Shown here: positions 34,414-45,367 of the stretch, piece after piece | How positions within the stretch are numbered: position 1 is the first letter of the stretch | How the letters are laid out: each line of letters opens with the position of its first letter | Assembly (NCBI RefSeq): GCF_024139115.2 | Contig: NC_085140.1 | Coordinates: 421,054,283-421,118,282 of the forward strand | Origin: Armigeres subalbatus | Taxonomy: Eukaryota > Arthropoda > Insecta > Diptera > Culicidae | Direction: 5' to 3' | Length of the DNA: 64,000 nucleotides | Program-made: the position numbers and the translations under genes | The notes under the pieces: generated by a model | What the model was told of the DNA's origin: nothing | Database searches by the model: none | Seen by the model: the letters and a program-made list of their open reading frames with translations, nothing else

Positions 34414-34462
34414 TATATATAGTGGCAATAGCACGATTCGTTCAGTCGCCATCCCATGGGAT
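34414..34462 (-). promoter_or_regulatory. Core promoter of CSP copy 4
   Basis: TATATATA at 34414-34421, then 29 bp, then the perfect palindrome ATCCCATGGGAT at 34451-34462, followed upstream by the run ATTTTTTTCTAACACAC shared with copy 5. Confidence 0.72.
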
Positions 34463-34525
34463 ATTTTTTTCTAACACACCTTGTATACTCTTCGTTACGG
34501 CTGACAGCGGAAGAGAAGTGCTTTA

Positions 34526-34561
34526 GACGTCATCGATGTCTGCAGCGTTGTGGAGGAGGTA
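34526..34561 (-). promoter_or_regulatory. Conserved distal upstream block of CSP copy 4
   Basis: On the minus strand: ACCTCCTCCACAACGCTG, then CAGACATCGATGACGTC. Matches 19633-19668 and 42063-42098 at most positions, about 105 bp upstream of the TATA box. Confidence 0.65.
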
Positions 34562-34569
34562 ATCTACAG

Positions 34570-35260
34570 CGAACCAATCACTTGAAGAAAAAAACGCCGA
34601 AATTATTGTTCCTTAATCAATGATAATGCAAGCGATGTGAACGATCGGATGAAAGTCAACCGCGCGAAGAAAGGTCGAATTAATAAATTTTGAATTAATT
34701 TGCATCTCGTGATGTCATACTGACAGGTGGTCTAATTTAAAACCTTAATAGGATAAGCATAATTTTATAGGATCTCCGACTTTGACCACTTAGTTCTACA
34801 ATCGTGATTAGCAAGTTATTTGACTCGAAAACGAATAGTACGTCTCACTGGCATGAAAAATGTTTATCACGTTCAAGCCTTGGCAAGTCAATTCAATTCA
34901 AATCACTTGCCCAATTCATCCTTATCATGAGTTAAAGTTTTGAGGAAAACGTGGAACAAGCCTATTGAATCAAACAATTTGATCAATCACATTTATTACC
35001 TTACTTGGATCGATTTGCAGCTGAGGAAGAAATAATTATTGTTTTTAATTTTGCATTGCTATGTATTAGCGTTAGCATTGTTAAGGTGTAATTTGTAGAT
35101 TCCACTTCTGAAATCTTTTTCTCGAGTATTATAAAAAAAAAACAGGAGATGGAGAAACCCTCAATTTGAATCTACTAAAGACTGTACTCGGGGTATAAGA
35201 GAGACACATTGATTAAATTGTAATCTGATGTAACTTTGACTAAAACTAGCAACGAACGTA
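34570..35260. other. Non-coding, nothing recognised
   Basis: AT-rich DNA between the CSP copy 4 promoter and a small TIR element. Confidence 0.45.
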
Positions 35261-35261
35261 A

Positions 35262-35473
35262 TAGGGGAACTGCTCCTGGACTTCATCTCATGGCTCCGAT
35301 ATTCATCCCACCAAAAACAAAGCAATGGAAAGGTATTTGATTTGTTTCTTATTTTTGTGATTTTTTTTTCAGCAGTGAGCACGCATGTTTACAAAAAGAA
35401 GGAAAGAAATTGGTACCGTATTTCTTTGTTTCGCGATGAGTTCAGTGAGATGAAGATCGGAACAGTTCCCCTA
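35262..35473. mobile_element. 212-bp MITE with TAGGGGAACTG ends
   Basis: Starts TAGGGGAACTGCTCC and ends GGAACAGTTCCCCTA, with TA at both ends. Inner sequence CTTCATCTCA / TGAGATGAAG is also inverted. Non-coding. Confidence 0.75.
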
Positions 35474-35549
35474 TTTACAAAAGAAATAAACTACCTAAAA
35501 GTTAGTTCGGGTCTAAATAGCTGGAGCAGACAAACGATGGATGCCCACT

Positions 35550-36936
35550 GCGGGACGTCAAAACCTTCATCGGCGACATTAACGTTCAGGTAGGAAGAAA
35601 GGAAATGTACAAACTGGTGATCGTCTAACATCTAGCCCAAGACTACGTGCAGCAGTTGAAAGTGACAATCCCAACGGAACAGCAGCTCCTCTTGAAGAAG
35701 GCTGGAGAGATATTCGACCCGCAACGGCTGCACTTGGCAAGATGAACCTGGATCTGAGAAACGACTGGTATGACGGCGAATGTAAGCAGCTTGTGAAGGT
35801 GAAGAACGCAGCATGGGCGAAATTGTCACATCACTGTATGAAGCTGAACAAGGTACAATACAAACGTGCGCGAAACAGACAAAACTCGATTTTCCGGAAG
35901 AAAAAGCACCAGCAGGAAGACCGTGATCGTGACCGTGCAGAGACGGAACAAGTGTAGCGTCCTAATGAAAAGTTGAACTGTCCACGTAACGGCCACGTGT
36001 CACTGTCTGACATGTGTATGGATATTACTGAAGTCTTTTTACACTCGAGCGTGAGGTGATCCAAAGGTGACGGCTACACTGTTAAGAGCATCTGATTGGC
36101 GATGTTGGAGACATCGATGGCGGTATGGTGACAAACCTGAGAGCACGGACGCAGGGCATACGTTTCGCAGCACTGGATCTCCAAGAAATCAAGGAGGATA
36201 TTGATATGTTGAAAAACAACAAAGCCTCACGGGTTGACCAACTATTAGGATAATGAGATAATGGACGCAATGAGAAAACAGAACTGTGCAATAAAAATCC
36301 TATTCGACTAAATGCTGATGTCATATTAGAAATTCGGAGACAGTACTCGTCGATAGAGAAAATCCTTCCGCACGCGATGGCATATGAGCAAGTCAAACCA
36401 CCTTCCTTTTGCCAGTGAAGATATATCAGCTTCCACACTGATATTCTTCCCTCCCCCTTCATACAGGAGCTTGGCAGAAGGAAGGTCGTGTGATATGTGC
36501 CATCACAAATATTGCCCTCCGCTCGCTTTCAAATCGACTTCTATAAAAACATTCTTCATGCCTGCCGTATCCTAACGGAACTATCAATTCTATACTTTCG
36601 CCTCTAGTTCTATCATGAACATGTACGTCCAAGTTTGGAAGATGATATTAGCATTTCCATATCATTATTAGGATAACGTTTTAAACATTGTGGTGAGGCG
36701 TTCCATCTATAAAAAGAGCGACAAGCTGGATTGTAGCAACTACCGCGCTACAAAGTACTCTTCTAAATTGTATGCCGTCGACTAGCATCAATTGCAAGAG
36801 CTCTCGTGGGGCAGTTCGAGGCGGGTTTCATTGACGATCGCTCCACCACCAGGACCAGGTGTTCGACATTCGCCAAATATTGCAGAAATATCGCGAATAC
36901 AACGTGCCAACGCATAATGCATTCATCGACTTCAAA
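35550..36936 (+). pseudogene. Decayed RTE-like retrotransposon ORF
   Basis: Plus-strand relic spanning several domains in shifted frames. Near 35550-35610: VKTFIGDINVQVGRKEMY, matching the endonuclease GDFNAQVGRE motif. Near 35690-35955: WRDIRTATAALGK, NDWYDGECKQL, a linker. Near 36165-36235: LQEIKEDIDMLKNNKA, which matches LQEIQEEIGRLKNNKAPG of the RTE copy at 58.3-60 kb. Near 36700-36936: SIYKKSDKLDCSNYR, then VGQFEAGF, then the FIDFK motif. It ends exactly where the 23-bp minisatellite starts. Confidence 0.75.
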
Positions 36937-39565
36937 GGAGGCTTCCGAGCCTCTTGAAAGGAGGCTTCCGAGCCTCTTGATAGGAGGCTTCCGAGCCTCT
37001 TGAAAGGAGGCTTCCGAGCCTCTTGAAAGGAGGCTTTCGAGCCTCTTGATAGGAGGCTTCCGAGCCTCTTGAAAGGAGGCTTCCGAGTCTCTTGAAAGGA
37101 GGCTTCCGAACCTCTTGAAAGGAGGCTTCCGAGCCTCTTGAAAGGAGGCTTCCAAGCCTCTTGAAAGGAGGCTTCCAAGCCTCTTGAAAGGAGGCTTCCA
37201 AGCCTCTTGAAAGGAGGCTTCCGGGCCTCTTGAAAGGAGGCTTCCGGGCCTCTTGAAAGGAGGCTTCCGGGCCTCTTGAAAGGAGGCTTCTGGGCCTCTT
37301 GAAAGGAGGCTTCCGGGCCTCTTGAAAGGAGGCTTCTGGCCTCTTGAAAGGAGGCCTGGCCTCTTGAAAGGAGGCTTCCGGGCCTCTTGAAAGGAGGCTC
37401 TGGCCTCTTGAAAGGAGGCCTGGGCCTCTTGAAAGGAGGCTTCCGGGCCTCTTGAAAGGAGGCTTCCGAGCCTCTTGAAAGGAGGCTTCCGGGCCTCTTG
37501 AAAGGAGGCTTCCGGGCCTCTTGAAAGGAGGCTTCCTGGCCTCTTGAAAGGAGGCCTGGGCCTCTTGAAAGGAGGCTTCTGGGCCTCTTGAAAGGAGGCT
37601 TCCGGGCCTCTTGAAAGGAGGCCTGGCCTCTTGAAAGGAGGCCTGGGCCTCTTGAAAGGAGGCTTCCGGGCCTCTTGAAAGGAGGCCTGGCCTCTTGAAA
37701 GGAGGCCTGGGCCTCTTGAAAGGAGGCTTCCGGGCCTCTTGAAAGGAGGCTTCTGGGCCTCTTGAAAGGAGGCTTCTGAGCCTCTTGAAAGGAGGCTTGA
37801 GCCTCTTGAAAGGAGGCTCTGAGGCCTCTTGAAAGGAGGCTTGAGCCTCTTGAAAGGAGGCTTCTGAGCCTCTTGAAAGGAGGCCTGAGCCTCTTGAAAG
37901 GAGGCCTGAGCCTCTTGAAAGGAGGCTCTGAGCCTCTTGAAAGGAGGCCTGAGCCTCTTGAAAGGAGGCCTGAGCCTCTTGAAAGGAGGCTTGAGCTCTT
38001 GAAAGGAGGCCTGAGCCTCTTGAAAGGAGGCCTGAGCCTCTTGAAAGGAGGCTTCTGAGCCTCTTGAAAGGAGGCTTGAGCCTCTTGAAAGGAGGCTCTG
38101 AGCCTCTTGAAAGGAGGCTTCCTGAGCCTCTTGAAAGGAGGCTTGAGCCTCTTGAAAGGAGGCTTCTGAGCCTCTTGAAAGGAGGCTTCTGAGCCTCTTG
38201 AAAGGAGGCTCTGAGCCTCTTGAAAGGAGGCTCTGAGCCTCTTGAAAGGAGGCTCTGAGCCTCTTGAAAGGAGGCTTCCTGAGCCTCTTGAAAGGGAGGC
38301 CTGAGCCTCTTGAAAGGAGGCTTCTGAGCCTCTTGAAAGGAGGCCTGAGCCTCTCTTGAAAGGAGGCCTGAGCCTCTTGAAAGGGAGGCTTGAGCCTCTT
38401 GAAAGGAGGCTTCTGAGCTCTTGAAAGGAGGCTTCCTGAGCCTCTTGAAAGGAGGCTTCTGAGCTCTTGAAAGGAGGCTTCCTGAGCCTCTTGAAAGGAG
38501 GCTTCTGAGCCTCTTGAAAGGAGGCTTGAGCCTCTTGAAAGGAGGCTTCCTGAGCCTCTTGAAAGGAGGCTCTGAGCCTCTTGAAAGGAGGCTTCCTGAG
38601 CCTCTTGAAAGGAGGCTCTGAGCCTCTTGAAAGGAGGCTTCCTGAGCCTCTTGAAAGGAGGCCTGAGCCTCTTGAAAGGAGGCTCTGAGCCTCTTGAAAG
38701 GAGGCTCTGAGCCTCTTGAAAGGAGGCTTCTGAGCCTCTTGAAAGGAGGCTTCTGAGCCTCTTGAAAGGAGGCTTCTGAGCCTCTTGAAAGGAGGCTTCT
38801 GAGCCTCTTGAAAGGAGGCTTGAGCCTCTTGAAAGGAGGCTTCTGAGCCTCTTGAAAGGAGGCCTGAGCCTCTTGAAAGGAGGCTTCCGGGCCTCTTGAA
38901 AGGAGGCTTCCTGGGCCTCTTGAAAGGAGGCTTCTGGCCTCTTGAAAGGAGGCTTCCGGGCCTCTTGAAAGGAGGCTTCCGGGCCTCTTGAAAGGAGGCC
39001 TGGCCTCTTGAAAGGAGGCTTCCGGGCCTCTTGAAAGGAGGCCTGGGCCTCTTGAAAGGAGGCTTCCGGGCCTCTTGAAAGGAGGCTTCCGGCCTCTTGA
39101 AAGGAGGCTCTGGCCTCTTGAAAGGAGGCTTCCGGGCCTCTTGAAAGGAGGCTTCTGGCCTCTTGAAAGGAGGCTCTGGGCCTCTTGAAAGGAGGCTTCC
39201 GGGCCTCTTGAAAGGAGGCCTGGCCTCTTGAAAGGAGGCTTCCTGGGCCTCTTGAAAGGAGGCCTGGGCCTCTTGAAAGGAGGCCTGGCCTCTTGAAAGG
39301 AGGCTTCCGGGCCTCTTGAAAGGAGGCTTCCGGGCCTCTTGAAAGGAGGCTTCTGGCCTCTTGAAAGGAGGCCTGGGCCTCTTGAAAGGAGGCTTCCGGG
39401 CCGCTTGAAAGGAGGCTTCCGGGCCTCTTGAAAGGAGGCTTCCGGGCCTCTTGAAAGGAGGCTTCCGGGCCTCTTGAAAGGAGGCTTCCGGGCCTCTTGA
39501 AAGGAGGCTTCCGGGCCTCTTGAAAGGAGGCTTCCGGGCCTCTTGAAAGGAGGCTTCCGGGCCTC
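36937..39565. repeat. 2.6-kb hairpin-forming minisatellite, 23-bp base unit, well over 100 copies
   Basis: Base unit GGAGGCTTCCGAGCCTCTTG plus AAA. GAGGCT and AGCCTC inside each unit are complementary, so every unit can fold into a small hairpin. Unit length is 23 at both edges but varies from about 20 to 25 in the interior, with changes at the loop (TTCCG, TTCTG, TCT, CT, TTCCT). Zones differ: CCGAGCC at about 36.94-37.2 kb, CCGGGCC at 37.2-37.78, TGAGCC at 37.78-38.88, then CCGGGCC to the end. The minus strand is open in overlapping frames of 934 and 879 codons; these are by-products. Confidence 0.97.
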
Positions 39566-39998
39566 ACTCATTTAATGGGATTTCAGGTTCATCTAACGCT
39601 TCATGGTTGTGGTACAAAGACATGCAATCTGATTGTTCTCCGCAGCAACATGATCAGTTGACTTTTTTTTTCGTCATTGCTGGTCCTATAGCAATATTTT
39701 TTTCTGTTACTTTTAACTACCTATGTTTGAAATTTAATTAATAACTTTCAATGTGTATATACTTCAACAATGAAGGCATAAAAAGATGTGTATGTTGCAC
39801 AAGCTTTAAGATAATTTGTATGCTATGGTATGTGTAGAGATGTCGTAAAATCCCGATGAATCGATTAGTAACTAATCGCTTACTCTCGATTCTTGTCGAT
39901 TATTGAATCGATTAATCGTTGAATAGCAATCGATTCAAAATTAATCGATTATCTCAACGATGAATCGATTAATTGAAGTAATTATTTATTCAAGACAT

Positions 39999-40284
39999 GG
40001 GGCCCTCCTTAGCCGTGCGGTAAGACGCGCGGCTACAAAGCAAGACCATGATGAGGGTGGCTGGGTTCGATTCCCGGTAATTTTCGGATTGGAAATTGTC
40101 TCAACTTCCCTGGGCATAAAAGTATCATCGTGTTAGCCTCATGATATACGAATGCAAAAATGGTAACCTGGCTTAGAAACCTCGCAGTTAATAACTGTGG
40201 AAGTGCTCAATGAACACTAAGCTGCGAGGCGGCTCTGTCCCAGTGTGGGGATGTAATGCTAATAAGAAGAAGAAGAAGAAGAAG
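39999..40284 (+). mobile_element. Feilai-type tRNA-derived SINE, complete
   Basis: tRNA-like head CCTTAGCCGTGCGGTAAGAC (A box) and GGGTTCGATTCCCGG (B box), body with CTCATGATATACGAATGCA and AACCTCGCAG, and tail (AAG)n. Perfect 15-bp target duplication ATTTATTCAAGACAT at 39984-39998 and 40285-40299. Transcribed by pol III and mobilised by another element's machinery, as known for such SINEs. The structure fits Feilai of Aedes aegypti. Confidence 0.92.
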
Positions 40285-40302
40285 ATTTATTCAAGACATC
40301 CT

Positions 40303-40675
40303 TAGGGACCGTTCAAAAATTACGTCCAAGGTTTGAGGGGGGAGGGGGTCAGTGTTTTGTGACAGTATATGACAGGGGGAGGGAGGGGGTTTCGTATTAT
40401 GTGACGTCCATCCACAAGAAAAAATACTGAAAGCGTTTTGGGAACAACTTGCATTTTAAAAACATATTCAAACTGTTAGTAAGGAACATAAATCATTATG
40501 TTATTGTAAAAATAGTGTACGAAAAGAAAAACCAAAATAATCGCTAAAATAAAAATGACACATGTACGTACAGGGGGAGGGGGAGTCAATGATTTGTGAC
40601 AGTTTGAGACAGCAGGGGTGGAGGGGGGTTGAAAATGCCGAAAAACGATGGACGTAATTTTTGAACGATCCCTTA
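40303..40675. mobile_element. MITE with GGGAYCGTTCAAAAATTACGTCC ends
   Basis: Left end TAGGGACCGTTCAAAAATTA and, inverted, right end TAATTTTTGAACGATCCCTTA. About 24-bp imperfect TIR. Subterminal G-rich stretches on both sides (GGGGGGAGGGGG) followed by TTTGTGACAGT repeats. Non-coding. Confidence 0.82.
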
Positions 40676-40799
40676 CTCCCGATTCCTCTCGATTATTGAA
40701 TCGATTAATCCTTCGGTAATAATCGATTCAAAATAATCGATTATCACAACGATGAATCGATTAATCGAAGTAATCGATTAATTTGCAACATCTCTAGGT

Positions 40800-41300
40800 A
40801 TGTTGTAATTTTTTTCCTCAACTAGCATTTAAGGTGCCCCGCGATAACTGGAACCTAACACTTACCCCGGGGAACCTTATAAAAATTTCAAACGATAGTC
40901 TTGATCAATTTTTGAAAAAAAAATCGCAGGGTAACCCTTCGCGACAATGTCTACATTTGAAGAAACAAATGTTCGAATTGATGCGTAATGCGTCGTTTCG
41001 TAATCTATAGAATCCATCTGCCCTCTAGGAATCAGCGAAAGTGACCACCACGTGCTTTTCAAATATGTCTTGCACAATCATGGAGCATGTGATAAACAGC
41101 AATTAATTGATATTTGTGCCTTTGATAACGCGATTTAAAAGGCCTAATATGCGGTGATTGTGAAAGTCATTTTTGAATTCTGTCGTGATTGTCCTTAATA
41201 TTATCATGTAAGCTGGAAGTGATTCCGATTCAAAATTATGATAATATAGTTGTGATATTTTTTGAAAAACCACTTGATCAGGTACGTTTAATTCTCAAAT
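40800..41300. other. Non-coding, nothing recognised
   Basis: AT-rich flank downstream of CSP copy 5. Confidence 0.4.
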
Positions 41301-41303
41301 ATA

Positions 41304-41309
41304 TTTATT
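41304..41309 (-). terminator. Poly(A) signal of CSP copy 5
   Basis: AATAAA on the minus strand about 128 nt past the stop, in the same TTTATTGTCACA context as copy 4. Confidence 0.6.
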
Positions 41310-41436
41310 GTCACAGCTGGTTGAGGTTTCATCAGAATTTCAATCATGGCGAAAAACAAAAACATTTTAAATGAAAACGGTGTGCAGAATTTCCAATCTA
41401 TGCCAGTTTGTTCCTTATAACAGTTTCACTTTCGAT

Positions 41437-41814
41437 TTACAGCTTGATTCCATCTTTATCGGCGTACTTCTGGACGTACTTGTTGTCTGGATCGTACTTG
41501 GCCTTCAGAGCCTTCCATTCCTCTGGCTTGTTCTCGGTCAGGTACTTGATGACTTTGGTGCTTGTCGTCTGCTGCTTCTCGCTACACTTGGCGCAGTCGT
41601 TCTCCAGAGCTTCGGGCAGGACTCGCTTCAATTCGTTACCTTCCGCAGTGCACGGTCCATTATCCAACAAGCAGTTAAAATAGTTCTTGAACAAACGTTC
41701 CGACTGCAGGATCTCATCGGTATCGATGCTGTCGTACTTGGTGGTGTATTTGTCGTCCTGTGGCTTGGCAACAGCCACGGCAAACAAGGCCAGAGCAACG
41801 ATGAAGAATTTCAT
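41437..41814 (-). CDS. Chemosensory protein (CSP / OS-D family), copy 5
   Basis: Predicted secreted 125-residue CSP. Signal peptide [16 protein letters not shown], mature start [20 protein letters not shown] (Lys where the other copies have Arg), cysteines at 48, 55, 74 and 77 in the family pattern, tail YADKDGIKL. An upstream in-frame ATG at 41910 is not used, because the 5'-UTR intron runs from 41910 (CAAG/GTGGGT) to 41827 (TTGCAG). The coding region is intronless. Closest to copy 4, next in line on the same strand 7.2 kb away. Copies 4 and 5 share coding, promoter and 3'-UTR features, which suggests a tandem duplication. Confidence 0.96.
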   Translation of the reverse strand: MKFFIVALALFAVAVAKPQDDKYTTKYDSIDTDEILQSERLFKNYFNCLLDNGPCTAEGNELKRVLPEALENDCAKCSEKQQTTSTKVIKYLTENKPEEWKALKAKYDPDNKYVQKYADKDGIKL

Positions 41815-41968
41815 TTTTGTTTTAGGCTGCAACAATATGAATCGGTTAGTTTGGATCAGGTTCCAACGGAAGAGTCTAATTTGTAACACAATCCTTGAGC
41901 GAATACCCACCTTGATGCTTGAAGAAGTGATGATTCGAAACTATTCTCATATCAAACCGAACAGCAGC

Positions 41969-41996
41969 TATATATAGTAGCTTTATCCCAAAGGAT
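41969..41996 (-). promoter_or_regulatory. Core promoter of CSP copy 5
   Basis: TATATATA at 41969-41976 and near-palindrome ATCCCAAAGGAT at 41985-41996. Spacing is only 8 bp, about 20 bp shorter than at copy 4, although sequence on both sides matches. Confidence 0.65.
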
Positions 41997-42062
41997 GTTT
42001 TTTTCTAACACACGTCGTATATTCTTCGTTGCAAACGGCTGAAAGAGGAAGACAAACGTTGA

Positions 42063-42098
42063 AGACGTCATCAATGTCAGAAGCATTGTGGAGGAGGC
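42063..42098 (-). promoter_or_regulatory. Conserved distal upstream block of CSP copy 5
   Basis: On the minus strand: GCCTCCTCCACAATGCTT, then TGACATTGATGACGTC. Third instance of the block. Confidence 0.62.
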
Positions 42099-42109
42099 GA
42101 AGAATTAAT

Positions 42110-43600
42110 CATTATTGGGGGAAAAAAAGCGCGCCGAATTAATTGCTCTGCAATTTCTCAATGATAATGGCAAACGATGTGAATGATCTGCTCAGTAGCT
42201 TCTGAGTGGCACAAGGTCGAAACAATTGATGCGCTTATGGTTTAACCCATTATTGGGCGTAAAAGCCTGTTTATTTAGGCAGGACAAACGGGAGGGCCGT
42301 CATATATGATGCGATACCAATATATTTCAGTGTAAAATCACTTTTTATGATAATATACAACTATTCGAAACAAATTGTTTTCAATGCATATTGGATTTTA
42401 TTTTTTAAAAACAGATTCGATCTCTATGACCAAATATTTGCTTTTCGTGGAACAATGAAAACAATATTTTAAAAACAATGATGACTATCGAAAGTAAATG
42501 TTTACCTCAAACTGACGCAATCAAAATAATGCTTGCTTTTGAATATTGCTAAAATTATAGTTCTCTGAAACGGAACAGTGAAACATACTTAAGATACCGG
42601 TTCTATTCAGAATTTTCGGGTGGGAAGTGTCAGTGGCTTTGTTCATCATTTTAACTTGACTAAGGAACATCTCAGTTAAAGAGCTCATCCCGGGAAGGTT
42701 TGTAACAAACAATCCCGGGACATACAAAACTTGAGTTACCTAGCTCTTATGAACATGTAGGAAACGAATTACCTTCTCAATTCACCATACTGATTGTATT
42801 AGTATATGCACTTTTATCTATTTATGTTTATCTATTTATTTATTTATTTCTCCATTATTTTTTTTTATAAGGGAAAACATCAATTCTTAGCAATATAAGA
42901 TGATCACCAAATTGAAAGACTGAATAATGAATATTTACTCCAAAGCACGGATGAAGTTTAAAAGGTAAATATGTGTAGGTACTTCCTACCTATGATTGGT
43001 GCTCCCTAAATGTAAGAGCTATTATTACAAACTTTGTAATTTCAATTTAAAAGTAACATGTTATATTTCTTGTACTAGCATAGCAATTTCTTTTGATCGG
43101 AATGAAAACACATTCATTGGCTACCAGACATTGAAGTCAAATTATTGGTGCCATTTTCTGTTTTTTTTTTGATAATTGTCACTCGAGAATCTCACTTAAA
43201 TTTGCACGTTCATCTGACTCAACTCAATTTTTGGCCAGTTTTCTGAATCAGAAAACGAGGCTCAAGCACTGTCGGCAACAGAGTTCTGGTAATGGTGGAG
43301 CACTAGCATTTTGGCGTAATTGGTTCATTTATAATTTGGCGTCAGTAGTAAGAACTATTATTGGAGGCGTTAATCATTCAAGCGATAAATCTTTTTTTTT
43401 AATGTCAGGCAGAAATTTGTATGTATTGCATGTTACCATCTACCAGTTAACCCCGCAGACGTTGTCCGGCATAATATCATGCAAAATATCCATACGAATC
43501 TTAATTTTAATTCTTCATGATTTATAAAACTTTCTCGTGATTTTCACATGAGGAAATACCATATAAATACGTGGCAAACTATAACGAACGTTTTTGCTGA
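42110..43600. other. Non-coding, nothing recognised
   Basis: AT-rich. The 98-codon open frame at 43231-43527 has no recognisable domain. Confidence 0.4.
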
Positions 43601-44949
43601 AGGAATGAAGAAAATCCATGAAGCCATTTTCGAGTTATGCGGATACGAATACAGAATTCCAGAATTTCTTCTTAGATTTTTTTTCTTGAAGAATTACTGG
43701 AGGAACTTCCTTAAGAAATTTCTGAAAGAATTGTTGAAGCGATTTCTTTAAAAAGTTCGAAGGAATTCTTAAAACAGTTTTCCATAAAAAAACAAAGAAA
43801 ATTTCAGAAGAAATGCTCTTAAGGGAGTTTTGAAAGGTTTCCCGTAGGTATTTCCAAAAAACTTTTTGTAAGAATTCCGACCAAATTTCCAAAGGAATTT
43901 CCGATGAATTTCTAAAAAAAATCCGAATATTCGTTGTGGAAATTTCGAAGGAATTTCGGAAGGAATTTCCTAAGAAATTCTCAAAACGCAGTATTCTTTG
44001 AGGATTTTTTAAATGTTTATATATTTGAATTTTTGAGGATTTCCTAGTGGAAATTTTGGAATAATCCCTTGAGGAAATTCCGAAGGAACTCTTGGATGCA
44101 TGTACACATACATTAAAAAATTACGGTTGCCGAGGGAATGGAATACCTGGACGAATTTCTGAAAGTATTGCTAAAGGAATTTCTGAAGGAAATTTCGGAG
44201 CAGTTTCTGGAAGAATTGTTAGACAAATTTTGAAGAAATTTTCTAATTAAATCCTCAAGGAATTTTTGAAGGTATTTCTGGATTTATTTGTGAAGGATTT
44301 CTGAAGGAATTTTGTAATGAAGAAGAAGAAGTTTCCGAAGGATTACATACGATGGAATTCTTGGAAATATTTTTTGAAGGTCTTCCTAAAAGAACTTCTG
44401 GATGACTAACCAAATCAATTCATGCGCGTGTTTTACATGAAAAAAATCCTGTTTCCGAACGAGCTTTTGGATAAATTCGTGTAATATCACCTTTATGGAT
44501 ACTGGAAAAAATTTCGAAGCAACTCCTGAAGTAAATTTACAAGGAATTCTTGAGAATATTCGAAGAACTATGATGATGGATAGACTGCAATCCCGATATT
44601 ATTGGGTTTTTACTTTTTGGCATGAAGTCTTAATTCCAGATTCAAATCAGGGTTTTGTTGTACTATTGTCCGGATTTTCACAGAAATTTCTGAAAGAATT
44701 CTTGAAGGTATGCCTTCATATGTTAGAATTCTTGCAGCAATTCCTGAAGTAAGTTCCAAACGAATTCCTGTAGAATTTCAGAAATTTAAATGAAAATTCC
44801 ATTAGGTTGGAAACTACATTGAAAATTCTTTCGAGAACTCATTTAATAATTTTTTAGCAAATTTCTTCAAAAATTTTCTTTCCGAAAATCTATTCAGCAA
44901 TAATTTTTACGATTCTCGCAGTAGTTCATTTAAATATTCCTCCAGAGAT

Positions 44950-45367
44950 TAGGGTTTGCAGAAAACGCTCTCAATAGATAACGAACAACGATAAAAAAGG
45001 CAAAAACTGTTCCGAATCATAACAAGCCTTGATAAGAAATTTAGCAAACTTGTATACAAGTGCGAGAAAACAAAATCGGATAGGTAAATAGTCCCCACAC
45101 AGAAGTGTTAATTTTCGCATTGTTTTCGCCCATTTTGTGTTGCGGACCGCACAGCTGTGTACAACAAGTTGAAATGCATCATCAGAACTAGTGCTCCCCG
45201 CGTTTGGAGCTTTTTAAATGAATTTTTTCATGAGGTATAGCCTTCCGAATCAGTTCTTTATCATGGTAGCTTGCGAAAAAAGTCTCTCGCGATATGCTTC
45301 ATATCGTATATGTTTACAGAGACGATAAGTGAGAGACTTTGTAATTCACTTTTGGATTCAAACCCTG
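44950..45367. mobile_element. hAT-type MITE, copy 2
   Basis: Same family and orientation as 22685-23100: GGGTTTGCAGAAAACGCTCTC at the start and GGATTCAAACCCTG at the end. Target duplication CCAGAGAT (44942-44949) and CCAGAAAT (45368-45375), one mismatch in eight. 418 bp and non-coding. Confidence 0.88.

Larger units (their letters stand above)
39835..40796. mobile_element. ATCGATT-rich element, split by a SINE and a MITE
   Basis: Left end TAGAGATGTCG and right end CAACATCTCTA are inverted. Two homologous blocks of about 110 bp, 39880-39983 and 40676-40780, share TCGATTATTGAATCGATTAAT and CAACGATGAATCGATTAAT; AATCGATT is repeated many times. Between them lie the SINE at 39999-40284 and the MITE at 40303-40675. 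Confidence 0.6.

Noticed and set aside
36763..39567. Minus-strand open frames of 934 and 879 codons reading repeats of KPPFKRPGSLLSRGPEASFQ
   Set aside because: They are translations of the 23-bp minisatellite, open in more than one frame because the unit lacks stops. Unit-length indels change the frame constantly and there is no conserved start or flanking gene structure.
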